Assembly: GCA_964498835.1 (NCBI GenBank)
Contig: CAZCIX010000023.1
Location: 1 to 30,657, forward strand
Reading direction: 5' to 3'
DNA: 30,657 nt
Origin: JAGKXB01 sp964498835
Lineage (GTDB): Bacteria > Pseudomonadota > Gammaproteobacteria > Burkholderiales > Burkholderiaceae_D
The position numbers were made by a program, and so were the translations under genes. Below the pieces are notes generated by a model. It searched no databases. It was given only the letters and a program-made list of their open reading frames with translations, and had not been told where the DNA came from. Below, piece by piece: positions 1-8,739 of the stretch; within the stretch, counting starts at the first letter, position 1, and every line of letters starts with the position of its first letter.

Positions 1-2899
1 GCGTACCACCCCTTCATTGCCTGCGTTAAAACAGCATAGCCAAACAAAACCATCAACAAGCATGGGAAATACATTAATGGCAGTGCCTGAAATTTAAAAT
101 AAGGAGCAAGACTGGACATTGGCAACAAAATACCTAGCGCCATAATTGCCAGAGTCATACCAAGCAAAGGCCAAGCTGCCCGACTTTGTAAGAATGGTAT
201 TTTTCTTGTACGAATCATATGAACGATCAATGTTTGTGACAATAAACCTTCGATAAACCACCCAGACTGGAACAAAGTTTGATGTTCGGGCACGTTGGCA
301 CCAAACACAAACCACAGTAGCGCAAAAGTCGTTACATCAAAAACTGAGCTAATAGGCCCGAAGAACACCATAAATCGCCCCAAATCGGCTGGATCCCAAT
401 GTTGTGGCTTATCTAAAAATTCCTGATCCACATTATCAAAAGGAATCGAAATTTGCGACAAGTCGTAAAGCAAATTTTGCACTAACAATTGCATTGGCAA
501 CATGGGCAAGAAAGGTAAAAACGCGCTCGCCACCAATACCGAAAACACATTGCCAAAATTTGAACTGGCCGTCATCTTGATGTATTTCAGCATATTGGCA
601 AACGTCTTACGCCCCTCCAACACGCCCTCTTCCAACACCATCAAACTTTTTTCCAACAAAATAATATCGGCAGCTTCTTTGGCAATATCAACCGCGGTAT
701 CAACCGATATGCCGATATCTGCTGCGCGCAAGGCTGGCGCATCATTAATACCATCCCCCATAAATCCGACCACATGCCCCTTGTCGTGCAACACTCGTAC
801 AATCCGTTCTTTGTGGGCGGGGCTCAATTTTGCGAACACCGTGGTTGTTTCTACCCGCTGTGCTAATTCTGCATCACCCATGTTTTCAACTTGAGCGCCC
901 AACAACATACCAGCTACAGGCAAACCAACTTCGCGGCAAATTTTGGCTGTCACCAACTCATTATCACCAGTCAAAATTTTGACATCTACACCATGTGCTT
1001 TTAATGCTTTTAATGCAGGTGCTGTCGATTCTTTAGGCGGATCAAGGAAGGCAATATAACCAATCAAAATCAAATCAGACTCATCGACCAAACCATACAC
1101 CTCTTTTTCGGGAGGCAATTCTTTAGCCGCGACAGCGACTACGCGCAAGCCCTCTTCATTCAAATCAGCTGTCACTGCCTGAATGCGCGCCAACAGTTCG
1201 GTCGTCAGCGGCTCCACTTTGTCACCATCTTGCACCTTGTTGCAAATAGAAAGAATTTCTTCTGCAGCACCTTTACAAATGAGCAAATGATTAGAGTTAT
1301 GCTCAGCGACAACTACCGACATCCGACGCCTTGTAAAATCAAATGGAATTTCATCTACTTTACGGAAGGCCGTCGCAACTTCCAACTCACGATGTACCTC
1401 AGCATGTTCCAATACGGCCACATCAAGTAAATTTTTCAAACCCGTTTGGTAATAGCTATTCAGATAAGCGTATTCCAACACGGTGTCCGATTCTTTTCCA
1501 AATACATCGGTATGGCGTGCCAGAAAAATTTTGTCTTGAGTCAAGGTACCCGTTTTGTCGGTACACAACACATCCATGGCACCAAAATTCTGAATCGCAT
1601 CCAAACGTTTAACAATCACTTTTTTACGCGACAAAATAACCGCACCTTTAGCTAAGGTAGAGGTAACAATCACCGGCAGCATTTCAGGCGTTAAGCCGAC
1701 TGCAATTGAGAGCGCAAATAAAAATGCTTCGAACCAATCACCCTTAGTAAAACCATTCAACAAAAACACGATGGGCGTCATAACCAGCATGAATCGAATG
1801 AGCAGCCAACTAACTTTATTCACCCCAGTTTGAAATGCGGTCTCTTCGCGACTATTAGCCGTTACGCGTTCAGCCAAAGCGCCAAAATAAGTTTGATTAC
1901 CAGTCGCCACCACAATCGCGCTAGCAGAACCACTCACCACATTGGTGCCCATAAAGCAAAGATTGTCGAGTTCCAACGGATTAGAGGTTTTTTCACCTTG
2001 ATCGGTGGCGAATTTTTCGACTGGCATCGATTCACCCGTCATTGCCGCCTGGCTGACGAACAAATCTTTGGCGCTCAATATCCGCACATCCGCCGGAATC
2101 ATATCCCCTGCAGAAAGCAAAATCATGTCACCCGGCACTAACCGTTTAATGGGTATTTCACACCGATTTAGTCCATTTAACCCATTCGGATGACGTGGCA
2201 TAGTGTCAACATGCTGTTCCTGCTCAACCAATTCATGTCGCAAAACGGTGGCTGTATTACTTACCATTTCCTTCAATTTTTCAGCCGCTTTGTTAGAACG
2301 TGTTTCCTGCACAAAACGCANNNNNNNNNNNNNNNNNNNNNNNNNNNNNNNNNNNNNNNNNNNNNNNNNNNNNNNNNNNNNNNNNNNNNNNNNNNNNNNN
2401 NNNNNNNNNNNNNNNNNNNNATTTCCTTCAATTTTTCAGCCGCTTTGTTAGAACGTGTTTCCTGCACAAAACGCAAGATTGTGGACAACATAACCATGAT
2501 AGCGATGACAATCGCCGCCTTCATATCCTCAGTAAAATAAGAGATAGTCGCCAATACGGTCAACAACAGGTTAAACGGATTACGATAGCAATTCCACAAA
2601 TGCCACCACCATGGCAATGGCTTTTCATGCTCAACCTCATTCGGCCCAACGCGCCCCAAAATCTCTTCAGCCTCAGCTTCCGTCAATCCCTCATACCGAC
2701 TACCAAAATGCTGCCATAACGACTCAATCGGCATATCCGAAGCTTGCATCAAAATTTGTGCATGCGAAGACGACAATTCTTTTGCCATAGATGCACTACG
2801 AAACATATCCAGAATTGCCAAACGGCGAAAATGCCGTCTCATGCCATGCGAGCGCACAAAATTGGCAAACGTTTCTTTGAGCAAATTGAAATTCATCAT
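1..2899 (-). CDS. mgtA: Magnesium-transporting P-type ATPase MgtA (3' end cut by window, internal N gap)
   Basis: P-type (P3B) ATPase of the inner membrane that imports Mg2+ at the cost of ATP. Reading the minus strand and collapsing the duplicated 55 bp around the N run gives one open frame of about 914 codons, slightly longer than enteric MgtA (about 898). The cation ATPase N-terminal domain is at residues 55-100, followed by the first membrane pair. Further on are the TGES actuator motif, the phosphorylation loop DKTGTLTQDK (catalytic Asp near residue 396, bases 1557-1559) and the hinge GDGINDAP (about 735-775). The C-terminal membrane helices run to the window edge, and by comparison with E. 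coli MgtA only about ten residues are missing. ATG ATG at 2899/2896 is preceded by a weak GGA-type ribosome site. Across the N run the raw sequence shifts frame, which is an assembly effect and not a real mutation. Confidence 0.95.
2266..2475. other. Scaffold gap 1 with flanking 55-bp duplicated contig overlap
   Basis: One hundred N (2321-2420) lie between two identical 55-bp copies (2266-2320 and 2421-2475). Deleting one copy plus the N run (155 bp) restores the MgtA reading frame exactly. The simplest reading is two contigs sharing a k-mer-length overlap that the scaffolder did not merge. Confidence 0.9.
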
Positions 2900-3206
2900 A
2901 TTTTTTCCATCTTTCTCATTCTTCGCTTAGGAAGTTGCTGCAACGCAGCAATTATCCACGCATACACGCAACGCGGCAACAACAATCATTGTTTTCATTT
3001 TTTATAAGAAGTTCATTTCATGAGGATCAAAATGTTTTTGCTCTTGCGGTCTTGTGCTCTTGTAGGTTGATGCGATTGCCAAGGAAAAAAAGTATCAAGT
3101 ACTATTCCGTAAGGTAAAATTGAGCCCGCAAAAAATGCTCCACAAAAAATATACAAAATACAAAAATTTATACAAACATTTAATTAATGGTAGTTCAAGG
3201 ATAGCA
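2900..3206. other. Divergent intergenic region between mgtA and the nitronate monooxygenase gene
   Basis: About 307 bp that must hold the promoters of two divergent genes. On the minus strand it holds the candidate leader ORF, plus a perfect 6-bp stem with 5-base loop (TTGCTG-caacg-CAGCAA, 2935-2951). No convincing -35/-10 pair stands out for either direction. A and T runs dominate 3085-3200. Confidence 0.5.
2927..2998 (-). CDS. Candidate 23-codon leader ORF upstream of mgtA
   Basis: On the minus strand an ATG at 2998 opens 23 sense codons and stops at TAA 2927-2929, 27 bp before the mgtA start. The peptide begins MKTMIVVAALRVC and is hydrophobic, with three cysteines. It has no convincing ribosome binding site, and a short hairpin (2935-2951) overlaps its end. 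Enteric mgtA is controlled by a leader peptide (MgtL), which makes the position suggestive, but this peptide lacks the proline run of MgtL. It may be a chance ORF. Confidence 0.2.
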   Translation of the reverse strand: MKTMIVVAALRVCVDNCCVAATS

Positions 3207-4454
3207 ATGAAACGTGTTGACGATTTCCGCCTACGGTTTGGCAAACAAGAATTGGTTCCCATAGTGATAGGTGGTATGGGAGTAGATATCTCAACAGCCG
3301 AACTGGCACTAGAGGTTTCTAGGTTAGGCGGAATTGGGCATATTTCAGATGCGATGGTTCAGGATGTCTCCGATCGTCGTTTTGATACTAGTTTCGTCAA
3401 GGAAAAAACACGTCAATATAAATACAACATTGACAACTCCGACAAATCCAGCGTGAAATTCGATTTGGGGCAATTAGCCGAAGCCACTCAATTACACGTA
3501 GGAAAAACCATGCAAGCCAAACGTGGCGATGGTTTGATTTTCATCAATTGCATGGAAAAACTCACCATGAATGCCCCGCGTGAAACACTCCGAGTACGCC
3601 TGCATTCTGCTCTTGATGCCGGTATTGATGGCATTACCTTAAGCGCTGGTTTACATTTGGGCTCATTTGCCTTAATGGAGGATCATCCGCGTTTTCGCGA
3701 TGCCAAACTGGGCATCATCGTATCCTCCGTCCGTGCCCTGCAACTCTTTTTGCGTAAAAATGCCAAACTCAATCGCTTGCCAGATTATGTTGTCGTAGAA
3801 GGACCACTGGCAGGTGGTCATCTTGGTTTTGGCATGGATTGGGCAGAATATGATTTACACACTATCGTCGCAGAAATTTCAAAGTACCTAGAAGCAGAAA
3901 AGCTAACAATTCCTTTGATTGCAGCAGGTGGAGTGTTTACTGGTAGCGATGCTGTCTCCTTCCTCGAAAATGGCGCAGCAGCAGTGCAAGTTGCCACACG
4001 CTTTACCATCACAAAAGAATGCGGCTTACCAGACAAGGTCAAACAAGAATACTTCAAAGCCAATGAAGGAGATATTGAAGTCAATACCATCTCACCAACT
4101 GGCTATCCAATGCGGATGTTGAAAAGTACACCAGCTATAGGTTCGGGTATACGCCCTAACTGTGAATCATATGGTTACTTATTGGACGGTAATGGCAGTT
4201 GTGCTTACATCACTGCTTATAACCAAGAGTTGGAACGCAATCCTGGCTCAAAAAATATTGCCGTCATGGAAAAAACCTGTTTGTGTACTCACATGCGCAA
4301 TTTTAATTGCTGGACTTGCGGTCATACCACTTACCGCCTTAAAGACACGACCAGACGTTTGGATGATGGCAGTTATCAAATCTTAAGTGCGGAACACGTA
4401 TTTAAAGATTATCAATTTAGTGTAAATCAGCAGATTGCTTTGCCATCTGAGTAA
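3207..4454 (+). CDS. Nitronate monooxygenase / 2-nitropropane dioxygenase family flavoprotein
   Basis: TIM-barrel FMN enzyme of the NMO/FabK-like family, which oxidises alkyl nitronates or acts as an NAD(P)H-dependent flavin oxidoreductase; the substrate is unknown. The N-terminal PIVIGGMGVDIS (residues 18-30) is the usual first FMN strand. GPLAGGHLGFG (199-209) carries the family's catalytic-type His, and AAGGVFTGSDAV (239-250) is the phosphate-binding loop. The frame opens upstream at a TTG (3120), but ATG 3207 is chosen because AAGGA sits 5 bases before it and MKRVDDF aligns with the barrel start. At 415 aa it is longer than typical NMOs (about 320-370). The extra C-terminus has four clustered cysteines, C-x-C (358, 360) and C-x2-C (368, 371), that might bind a metal. 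It faces the FimV-like gene convergently. Confidence 0.8.
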   Translation: MKRVDDFRLRFGKQELVPIVIGGMGVDISTAELALEVSRLGGIGHISDAMVQDVSDRRFDTSFVKEKTRQYKYNIDNSDKSSVKFDLGQLAEATQLHVGKTMQAKRGDGLIFINCMEKLTMNAPRETLRVRLHSALDAGIDGITLSAGLHLGSFALMEDHPRFRDAKLGIIVSSVRALQLFLRKNAKLNRLPDYVVVEGPLAGGHLGFGMDWAEYDLHTIVAEISKYLEAEKLTIPLIAAGGVFTGSDAVSFLENGAAAVQVATRFTITKECGLPDKVKQEYFKANEGDIEVNTISPTGYPMRMLKSTPAIGSGIRPNCESYGYLLDGNGSCAYITAYNQELERNPGSKNIAVMEKTCLCTHMRNFNCWTCGHTTYRLKDTTRRLDDGSYQILSAEHVFKDYQFSVNQQIALPSE

Positions 4455-4554
4455 AAGCATACGGTACAGCTGCGCACCAAGCCAATTAAAAAACACCTCA
4501 AGTATCAACAACCAAAATACTGAGCGGAAAATTTAATTAAATAACAATTTAATT

Positions 4555-5700
4555 TTAAGGATGTGGATGATCCAAATCCTTTTTCTCTTCCTGCTCAGTG
4601 TATTTTTCTTCTCTGGGAGACAGTTTGCCTTCCCACCAGTGCGCTCTCCCCATTCTTTGCGCAACACTCAAACGGAATGAGAGCCAGACAATCACCCCTA
4701 TACTAATTAACAACAACCCACCTAAAACCAAAATCCAAACATAGGAAAACAACTTTTGTTGCATATCAAACATTAAATCTTCACTGAGTTGATGTGCCAT
4801 GGTCAATCTTGTCACCTCTGTTTGTAATGCCTCCATTTTGACTTGTGCCTGCTTAACCTGAATCTCTGCATTTTTCACAGGATCTTCGCCGCGCAATATT
4901 GCAGCAAACTGTATCTGGGCTGCACGTATTTCGGCCACACCGGCAAGCAAAGGCGAGCGAGATAATTTTTCTGCTAATTTCAAACGGTAATCGCCATGTA
5001 TTTCGATATTATCCGTTCCGCTAGTCGAACCACCACTGGACAGTTTCAATACATCTTGCGTTTTATTGTTAGCTAGATTGGTTGAATTCGTTAAATTCGT
5101 TGAATTTTTTTGATTAGATTGATTGGATTGAGATGACCTTGATGAGCGCCTCATCTTTCTTTCAAAAATGGCCAATTCATCTTGATTAGCATTAGCGTCG
5201 GATTGACGCATACTGAGCGTTGGCATGTTGTGTAGTTTAAGATTTTGTGACGAATCAAAATCAAACGTTTTTTCTTGTTCTTTTTGTTGTTCTTTACGCT
5301 GCTCACCCTCTTTCGAGCCCAAAGAGGAGGATGAAACTGGATCCAACAATACCTTATATTCACGTCGAATCGGATTATTACAACCTACATCAACAGTTAG
5401 TTTGAGCGCAGGCTCATGAATGGCTTGACGCAAAGACAACATAATAGTTGTCGATTGCATATTGCGCATGAGGCTAATTTGCGGAGCGTCAATAAATATA
5501 CCGTCTAGGGATTCAAGCATTGCTTTGATGCAACTTGCACTAACATCCAAGTTATCCACCCCTATTAAAGGAATACTGGCACGCAACGCTTGATTCAAGC
5601 CAGATTGCATACGGAGCGATCCCAAACCAATCGCATTTCCCGCCCCTCCCGATACGATGCAGGTTAAAAAGACTATCCAGCGCATCAATTTTTTATTCAT
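4555..5700 (-). CDS. FimV/HubP-like envelope protein, short form
   Basis: Secreted or inner-membrane-anchored protein with a signal peptide (residues 1-23) followed by GLGSLRMQSGLNQALRASI, the signature of the FimV N-terminal domain. In FimV/HubP proteins that domain opens a periplasmic region involved in type IV pilus assembly and polar organisation. A charged and Gln/Glu-rich linker follows, then a Ser/Asn/Thr-rich low-complexity stretch, a probable coiled coil (about 265-310), one membrane helix (about 319-342) and a short acidic/charged cytoplasmic tail. At 381 aa it is far shorter than classical FimV and shows no LysM or TPR region. ATG 5700 is preferred over an upstream TTG (5718), since it starts the signal peptide with MNKK. 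It sits downstream of envZ with a 120-bp gap and may or may not share its transcript. Confidence 0.7.
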   Translation of the reverse strand: MNKKLMRWIVFLTCIVSGGAGNAIGLGSLRMQSGLNQALRASIPLIGVDNLDVSASCIKAMLESLDGIFIDAPQISLMRNMQSTTIMLSLRQAIHEPALKLTVDVGCNNPIRREYKVLLDPVSSSSLGSKEGEQRKEQQKEQEKTFDFDSSQNLKLHNMPTLSMRQSDANANQDELAIFERKMRRSSRSSQSNQSNQKNSTNLTNSTNLANNKTQDVLKLSSGGSTSGTDNIEIHGDYRLKLAEKLSRSPLLAGVAEIRAAQIQFAAILRGEDPVKNAEIQVKQAQVKMEALQTEVTRLTMAHQLSEDLMFDMQQKLFSYVWILVLGGLLLISIGVIVWLSFRLSVAQRMGRAHWWEGKLSPREEKYTEQEEKKDLDHPHP

Positions 5701-5820
5701 CCCACATACACCTAACAACGATCAATAAACAACAACTAACGAACAACTCAAACGCCCAAACTAGCACACATTTCAAAACGCGCCATTTTAAAGACTTTCA
5801 AACAAATGAGATGAGTAAAA

Positions 5821-7194
5821 TTAGAAATTCAATGCGGGTAAAGTAATTTGAACCACTAATCCGGCACCTATCACCGCATTACGATTATGTAGAGAAAGCT
5901 GCCCACCATGACGTTGCACGATTCTTTTTACAATTGCCAGACCAAGACCAGCACCATTTGCTTGTCCACGAGCAGCATCTAACCTGACAAATGGTTGCAT
6001 TAAACGCTCTTTTTCTGATTCAGGAACACCACATCCATCATCAGTAATTTCAATGACGACATACTTTGTGCCATGTAAATTCTTTAAATGGCAAACAAAA
6101 TGGATATCACTCACGTCGCTATTATGCGTTTTCCCATAGCGTCGGGCATTTTCTAATAAATTATTCACAGCCCGTTTTAAGTCCGTAGCATTGCCCATGA
6201 CAGTCAGATCCGGCTGAATATCTGTTGTGATGCGTACGTCAGGTAAACGAGAAACAACATTTGCCACATCCATCAGCAAAGCACTGATATCAATTGCTAT
6301 TAAATTCAGCGTATCCAGCGGTTTGGCGTAATCAAGAAACTGTCCAATAATCGCATCCATTTGCATCAAATCGGATTGCATGCCAAAACGAACATGATCT
6401 GACAAATCGGCCATTTCCAGTTCTAATTGCATGCGTGCCAAAGGCGTGCGCAAATCATGTGAAATACCTGCCAACACCACATTGCGATCTGATTCGACAC
6501 GTTGCAAATCTTGTACCATTTGATTAAAACTACGATTGACCTGCAAAATTTCGGGGGGGCCACTCTCAGGTAAAGGAAGGTATTGCAAACCTTTAGCCAC
6601 TGCTCTGGTCGCAGCAGCAAGACGTGCCAAAGGTAAATTAATCAAACGAGAAATAAATATTGCGCCCAACAATGACAACATTAATACAACGCCTGCCCAC
6701 CATAGCCACTGCAAACCAGTAATCCGTTTTATGCGTCCGCGATCCAGCATCAACCAGTATGCATCGTCATCAATTTTGAAACTGATCCAGAAACCAGCTA
6801 CACCGTTCACTTTTCCAGCAAATTTTGTATCTTGTCCCAATCTTTCCTGCACCCTGAATTTCAACTCACGCATTTGTTCTGGCGTGGGTTCGATGCGATC
6901 TGTCTTTTCAAGCGGATAAATACGAATTCCCTCATTGCTAGCCAAATCAAATAATAATTCACGCCGTAATTCTGGCGCCGAATGCGTCAGGGCCGCACGA
7001 GTAATCGTGACAACAGAAATAATTTGCGCAGCCATTTGCTGTTCTTGCGGCGTGCGCTCCACCATGCGAAAACTGGCCACCCAAGCAGCCATACTAAGAG
7101 TGATTAATGCTGCGAGCAGGAAAAAAGTGCGCCAAACCAAACCACTTTTCAACCATCCTAAACTGGTCATAATGGTGGTCATGGCGGATTTCAA
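5821..7194 (-). CDS. envZ: Sensor histidine kinase, EnvZ type
   Basis: Inner-membrane histidine kinase that phosphorylates the OmpR-type regulator encoded just upstream. Membrane helix 1 is at residues 22-42, a periplasmic sensor loop of about 115 residues follows, and membrane helix 2 is at 161-182. A HAMP linker (182-235) leads to the H box GISHDLRTPLARMQ with phospho-accepting His 246. The N box is NNLLENARRYG (344-354), G1 is DDGCGV (385-390) and G2 is GAGLGLAIV (414-422). Length 457 is normal for the family. The longest frame begins with TTG 7194, whose TTGA overlaps the ompR stop, which suggests translational coupling; ATG 7182 four codons later is an equally possible start. The symbol follows EnvZ-like architecture and pairing, but the signal sensed is unknown. 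Confidence 0.88.
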   Translation of the reverse strand: MKSAMTTIMTSLGWLKSGLVWRTFFLLAALITLSMAAWVASFRMVERTPQEQQMAAQIISVVTITRAALTHSAPELRRELLFDLASNEGIRIYPLEKTDRIEPTPEQMRELKFRVQERLGQDTKFAGKVNGVAGFWISFKIDDDAYWLMLDRGRIKRITGLQWLWWAGVVLMLSLLGAIFISRLINLPLARLAAATRAVAKGLQYLPLPESGPPEILQVNRSFNQMVQDLQRVESDRNVVLAGISHDLRTPLARMQLELEMADLSDHVRFGMQSDLMQMDAIIGQFLDYAKPLDTLNLIAIDISALLMDVANVVSRLPDVRITTDIQPDLTVMGNATDLKRAVNNLLENARRYGKTHNSDVSDIHFVCHLKNLHGTKYVVIEITDDGCGVPESEKERLMQPFVRLDAARGQANGAGLGLAIVKRIVQRHGGQLSLHNRNAVIGAGLVVQITLPALNF

Positions 7195-7943
7195 CGGGGT
7201 TGACCTTCAGGAATGAACACGTAGCCCAAACCCCATACAGTCTGTATATAAAGTGGCGCCGAAGGATCGGGCTCAATTAATTTACGCAAACGTGAAATTT
7301 GCACATCCAGGCTACGGTCAAACACTTCATATTCACGACCACGCGCAAGCCCCATCAATTTTTCACGAGACAAGGGTTGACGTGCATGTAAAGCAAATAC
7401 CTTTAACACAGAAAATTCCCCTGTAGTAAGTGGGGTCATCACACCATTTTTTTTCAAAGTGCGCGTCGCTAAATCAAGCACAAAATCACCAAACTCAAAA
7501 ACATGTGGTTTTTCCGAGGGTGCGCCGGGAATGTCATCTGGGCTTTTACGCCTTAACACAGCCCGAATACGTGCCACTAATTCACGTGGATTAAATGGCT
7601 TGGGTAAATAATCATCCGCCCCCATTTCCAATCCAACAATACGATCTACGTCCTCACCTTTGGCAGTCAGCATGATGATAGGCGTTTGATCGCCAGCACC
7701 TCGCAAACGACGGCAAATCGACAGACCATCTTCATCCGGCAACATTAAATCTAGTATCAAGACATCTACTCGTTCACGCAAACACCATTTATTCATCGCC
7801 TGTGCATTTTCAACCGCGACGACATTGAAGCCTTGTTCGGTCAAATAGCGACGCAACAATTCGCGCAAACGCACATCATCATCTACCACCAGGATTTTGA
7901 TCCGGTGCGACGGGGATAAGGAAAGATCAGTATCTGAATTCAT
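7191..7943 (-). CDS. ompR: Two-component response regulator, OmpR family
   Basis: DNA-binding response regulator of 250 aa. The receiver domain spans residues 14-130, with the acidic pocket VVDDD (19-23), phospho-acceptor Asp 65 in LILDLMLPDEDG, and Lys 115 in LPKPF. The C-terminal winged helix includes TTGEFSVLKV, the DRSLDVQISRLRK recognition region and the YIQTVWGLGYVF wing. ATG 7943 is chosen; an in-frame TTG (7967) only adds eight residues unlike the family, and neither start has a good ribosome site. It forms a bicistron with the kinase (4-bp overlap). The -10/-35 elements of the pair were not identified in the 446-bp upstream region. Confidence 0.92.
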   Translation of the reverse strand: MNSDTDLSLSPSHRIKILVVDDDVRLRELLRRYLTEQGFNVVAVENAQAMNKWCLRERVDVLILDLMLPDEDGLSICRRLRGAGDQTPIIMLTAKGEDVDRIVGLEMGADDYLPKPFNPRELVARIRAVLRRKSPDDIPGAPSEKPHVFEFGDFVLDLATRTLKKNGVMTPLTTGEFSVLKVFALHARQPLSREKLMGLARGREYEVFDRSLDVQISRLRKLIEPDPSAPLYIQTVWGLGYVFIPEGQPR

Positions 7944-8389
7944 TCGCACATGATATAGCAATGCCAATTTACTCGCTGCGACATTCCTGCTTAAGAATTG
8001 TAAATAACGAGGTGTATTTGTAACGTTTTATTGCACGCAACCTGCAAACGCAACAATACAAAACAACCAAGATCATCAATAACATTGCCTATCAAAAAGG
8101 CCAACGCCTGCAAAAATATCAATCGAAGATGTCGGCGACATCGTCAAGCAAACAGACACATATCCGTCCGGCATGGCAATTCCACCCAATAGGGCAAAAA
8201 AACAAGTGAACTGGATGACTGGATATTAGTGCGGATATCCGCATGACGATTTTTCATTGTATAATCATCGGCTGCAGTTCACTCATCCAGGCAAGTGGTT
8301 GGCAATCGGGTCAAGAAGCAAGTGGACCGACGAAGTGGCAATGACAACTGGCTACCCAAACGTTACAAGCTATTCAATAAGAGGCTCAA
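7944..8389. other. Long divergent intergenic region between ompR and rpmE2
   Basis: No credible gene in 446 bp. It holds an inverted repeat GATGTC-ggc-GACATC (8128-8142), the 12-bp palindrome GCGGATATCCGC (8231-8242), a consensus -10 box (8260-8265), and a leader of about 115 nt rich in CAAGTGG-like repeats (around 8291-8345). The part nearest ompR (7944-8100) is AT-rich and must contain the ompR promoter, but no clear hexamer pair is visible. Confidence 0.6.
8231..8265 (+). promoter_or_regulatory. Probable rpmE2 promoter (-10 TATAAT) with upstream 12-bp palindrome
   Basis: TATAAT at 8260-8265 is a perfect sigma-70 -10 hexamer on the rpmE2 strand. The spacing to a -35 is unclear because the expected window is occupied by the perfect palindrome GCGGATATCCGC (8231-8242), which could be an operator or activator site covering the -35. 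Transcription would begin near 8272, leaving an untranslated leader of about 115 nt. The palindrome does not look like the AT-rich Zur box known from gammaproteobacteria. Confidence 0.5.
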
Positions 8390-8656
8390 ATGAAAGAAAA
8401 TACACACCCAAATTATCGCGAAGTCGTATTTCATGACTTATCCTGCGATTTCAAATTCGTAACGCGTTCCACAGTTCAAACTAAGGAAACCATACAATTT
8501 GAAGGTAAAGAATATCCTTTGGTGAAGATTGAAGTCTCGTCTGAATCGCATCCTTTCTATACAGGTAAACACAAGATCGTCGATACCGCTGGTCGAGTCG
8601 AAAAATTCCGCCAAAAATTTGGCAAAGTTGGTTCAAAAACACAAGTGGCAGCTTAA
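8390..8656 (+). CDS. rpmE2: 50S ribosomal protein L31, type B (zinc-independent)
   Basis: Ribosomal protein L31 of 88 aa. It starts MKENTHPNYREVVFHDLS and contains SSESHPFYTGKHK and VEKFRQKFG, all typical of L31 type B. The zinc-binding CxxC pair of type A L31 is absent; the only cysteine is in LSCDFKF. Type B paralogues replace type A when zinc is scarce in many bacteria. The ATG at 8390 follows AAGAGGCTCAA, a good ribosome site. It is followed directly by a rho-independent terminator, so it is probably monocistronic. Confidence 0.96.
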   Translation: MKENTHPNYREVVFHDLSCDFKFVTRSTVQTKETIQFEGKEYPLVKIEVSSESHPFYTGKHKIVDTAGRVEKFRQKFGKVGSKTQVAA

Positions 8657-8685
8657 TTTTTTAAATTTAAATTATTCTGTGCAAC

Positions 8686-8713
8686 AAAAAAGCAGCTACG
8701 GCTGCTTTTTTTA
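8686..8713 (+). terminator. Rho-independent terminator after rpmE2
   Basis: AGCAGC (8691-8696), a TACG loop and GCTGCT (8701-8706) form a stem preceded by an A run and followed by seven T. It lies 30 bp downstream of the rpmE2 stop. The flanking A and T runs can pair too, so it may work in both directions. Confidence 0.9.
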
Positions 8714-8739
8714 TCACACGATATATACAATCCACTCCC

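Noticed and set aside
2266..2475. 55-bp direct repeats at the first N run as a biological duplication or insertion-site repeat
   Set aside because: Identical length (55) at both N runs and restored reading frames after collapse point to assembly overlap.
3120..3206. 29-residue N-terminal extension of the nitronate monooxygenase from TTG 3120
   Set aside because: Lysine/tyrosine-rich sequence unlike the family; ATG 3207 has a good ribosome site and fits the barrel start.
8231..8242. Zur operator for rpmE2
   Set aside because: The GC-flanked palindrome does not resemble the AT-rich Zur consensus I know; left as an unassigned palindrome.
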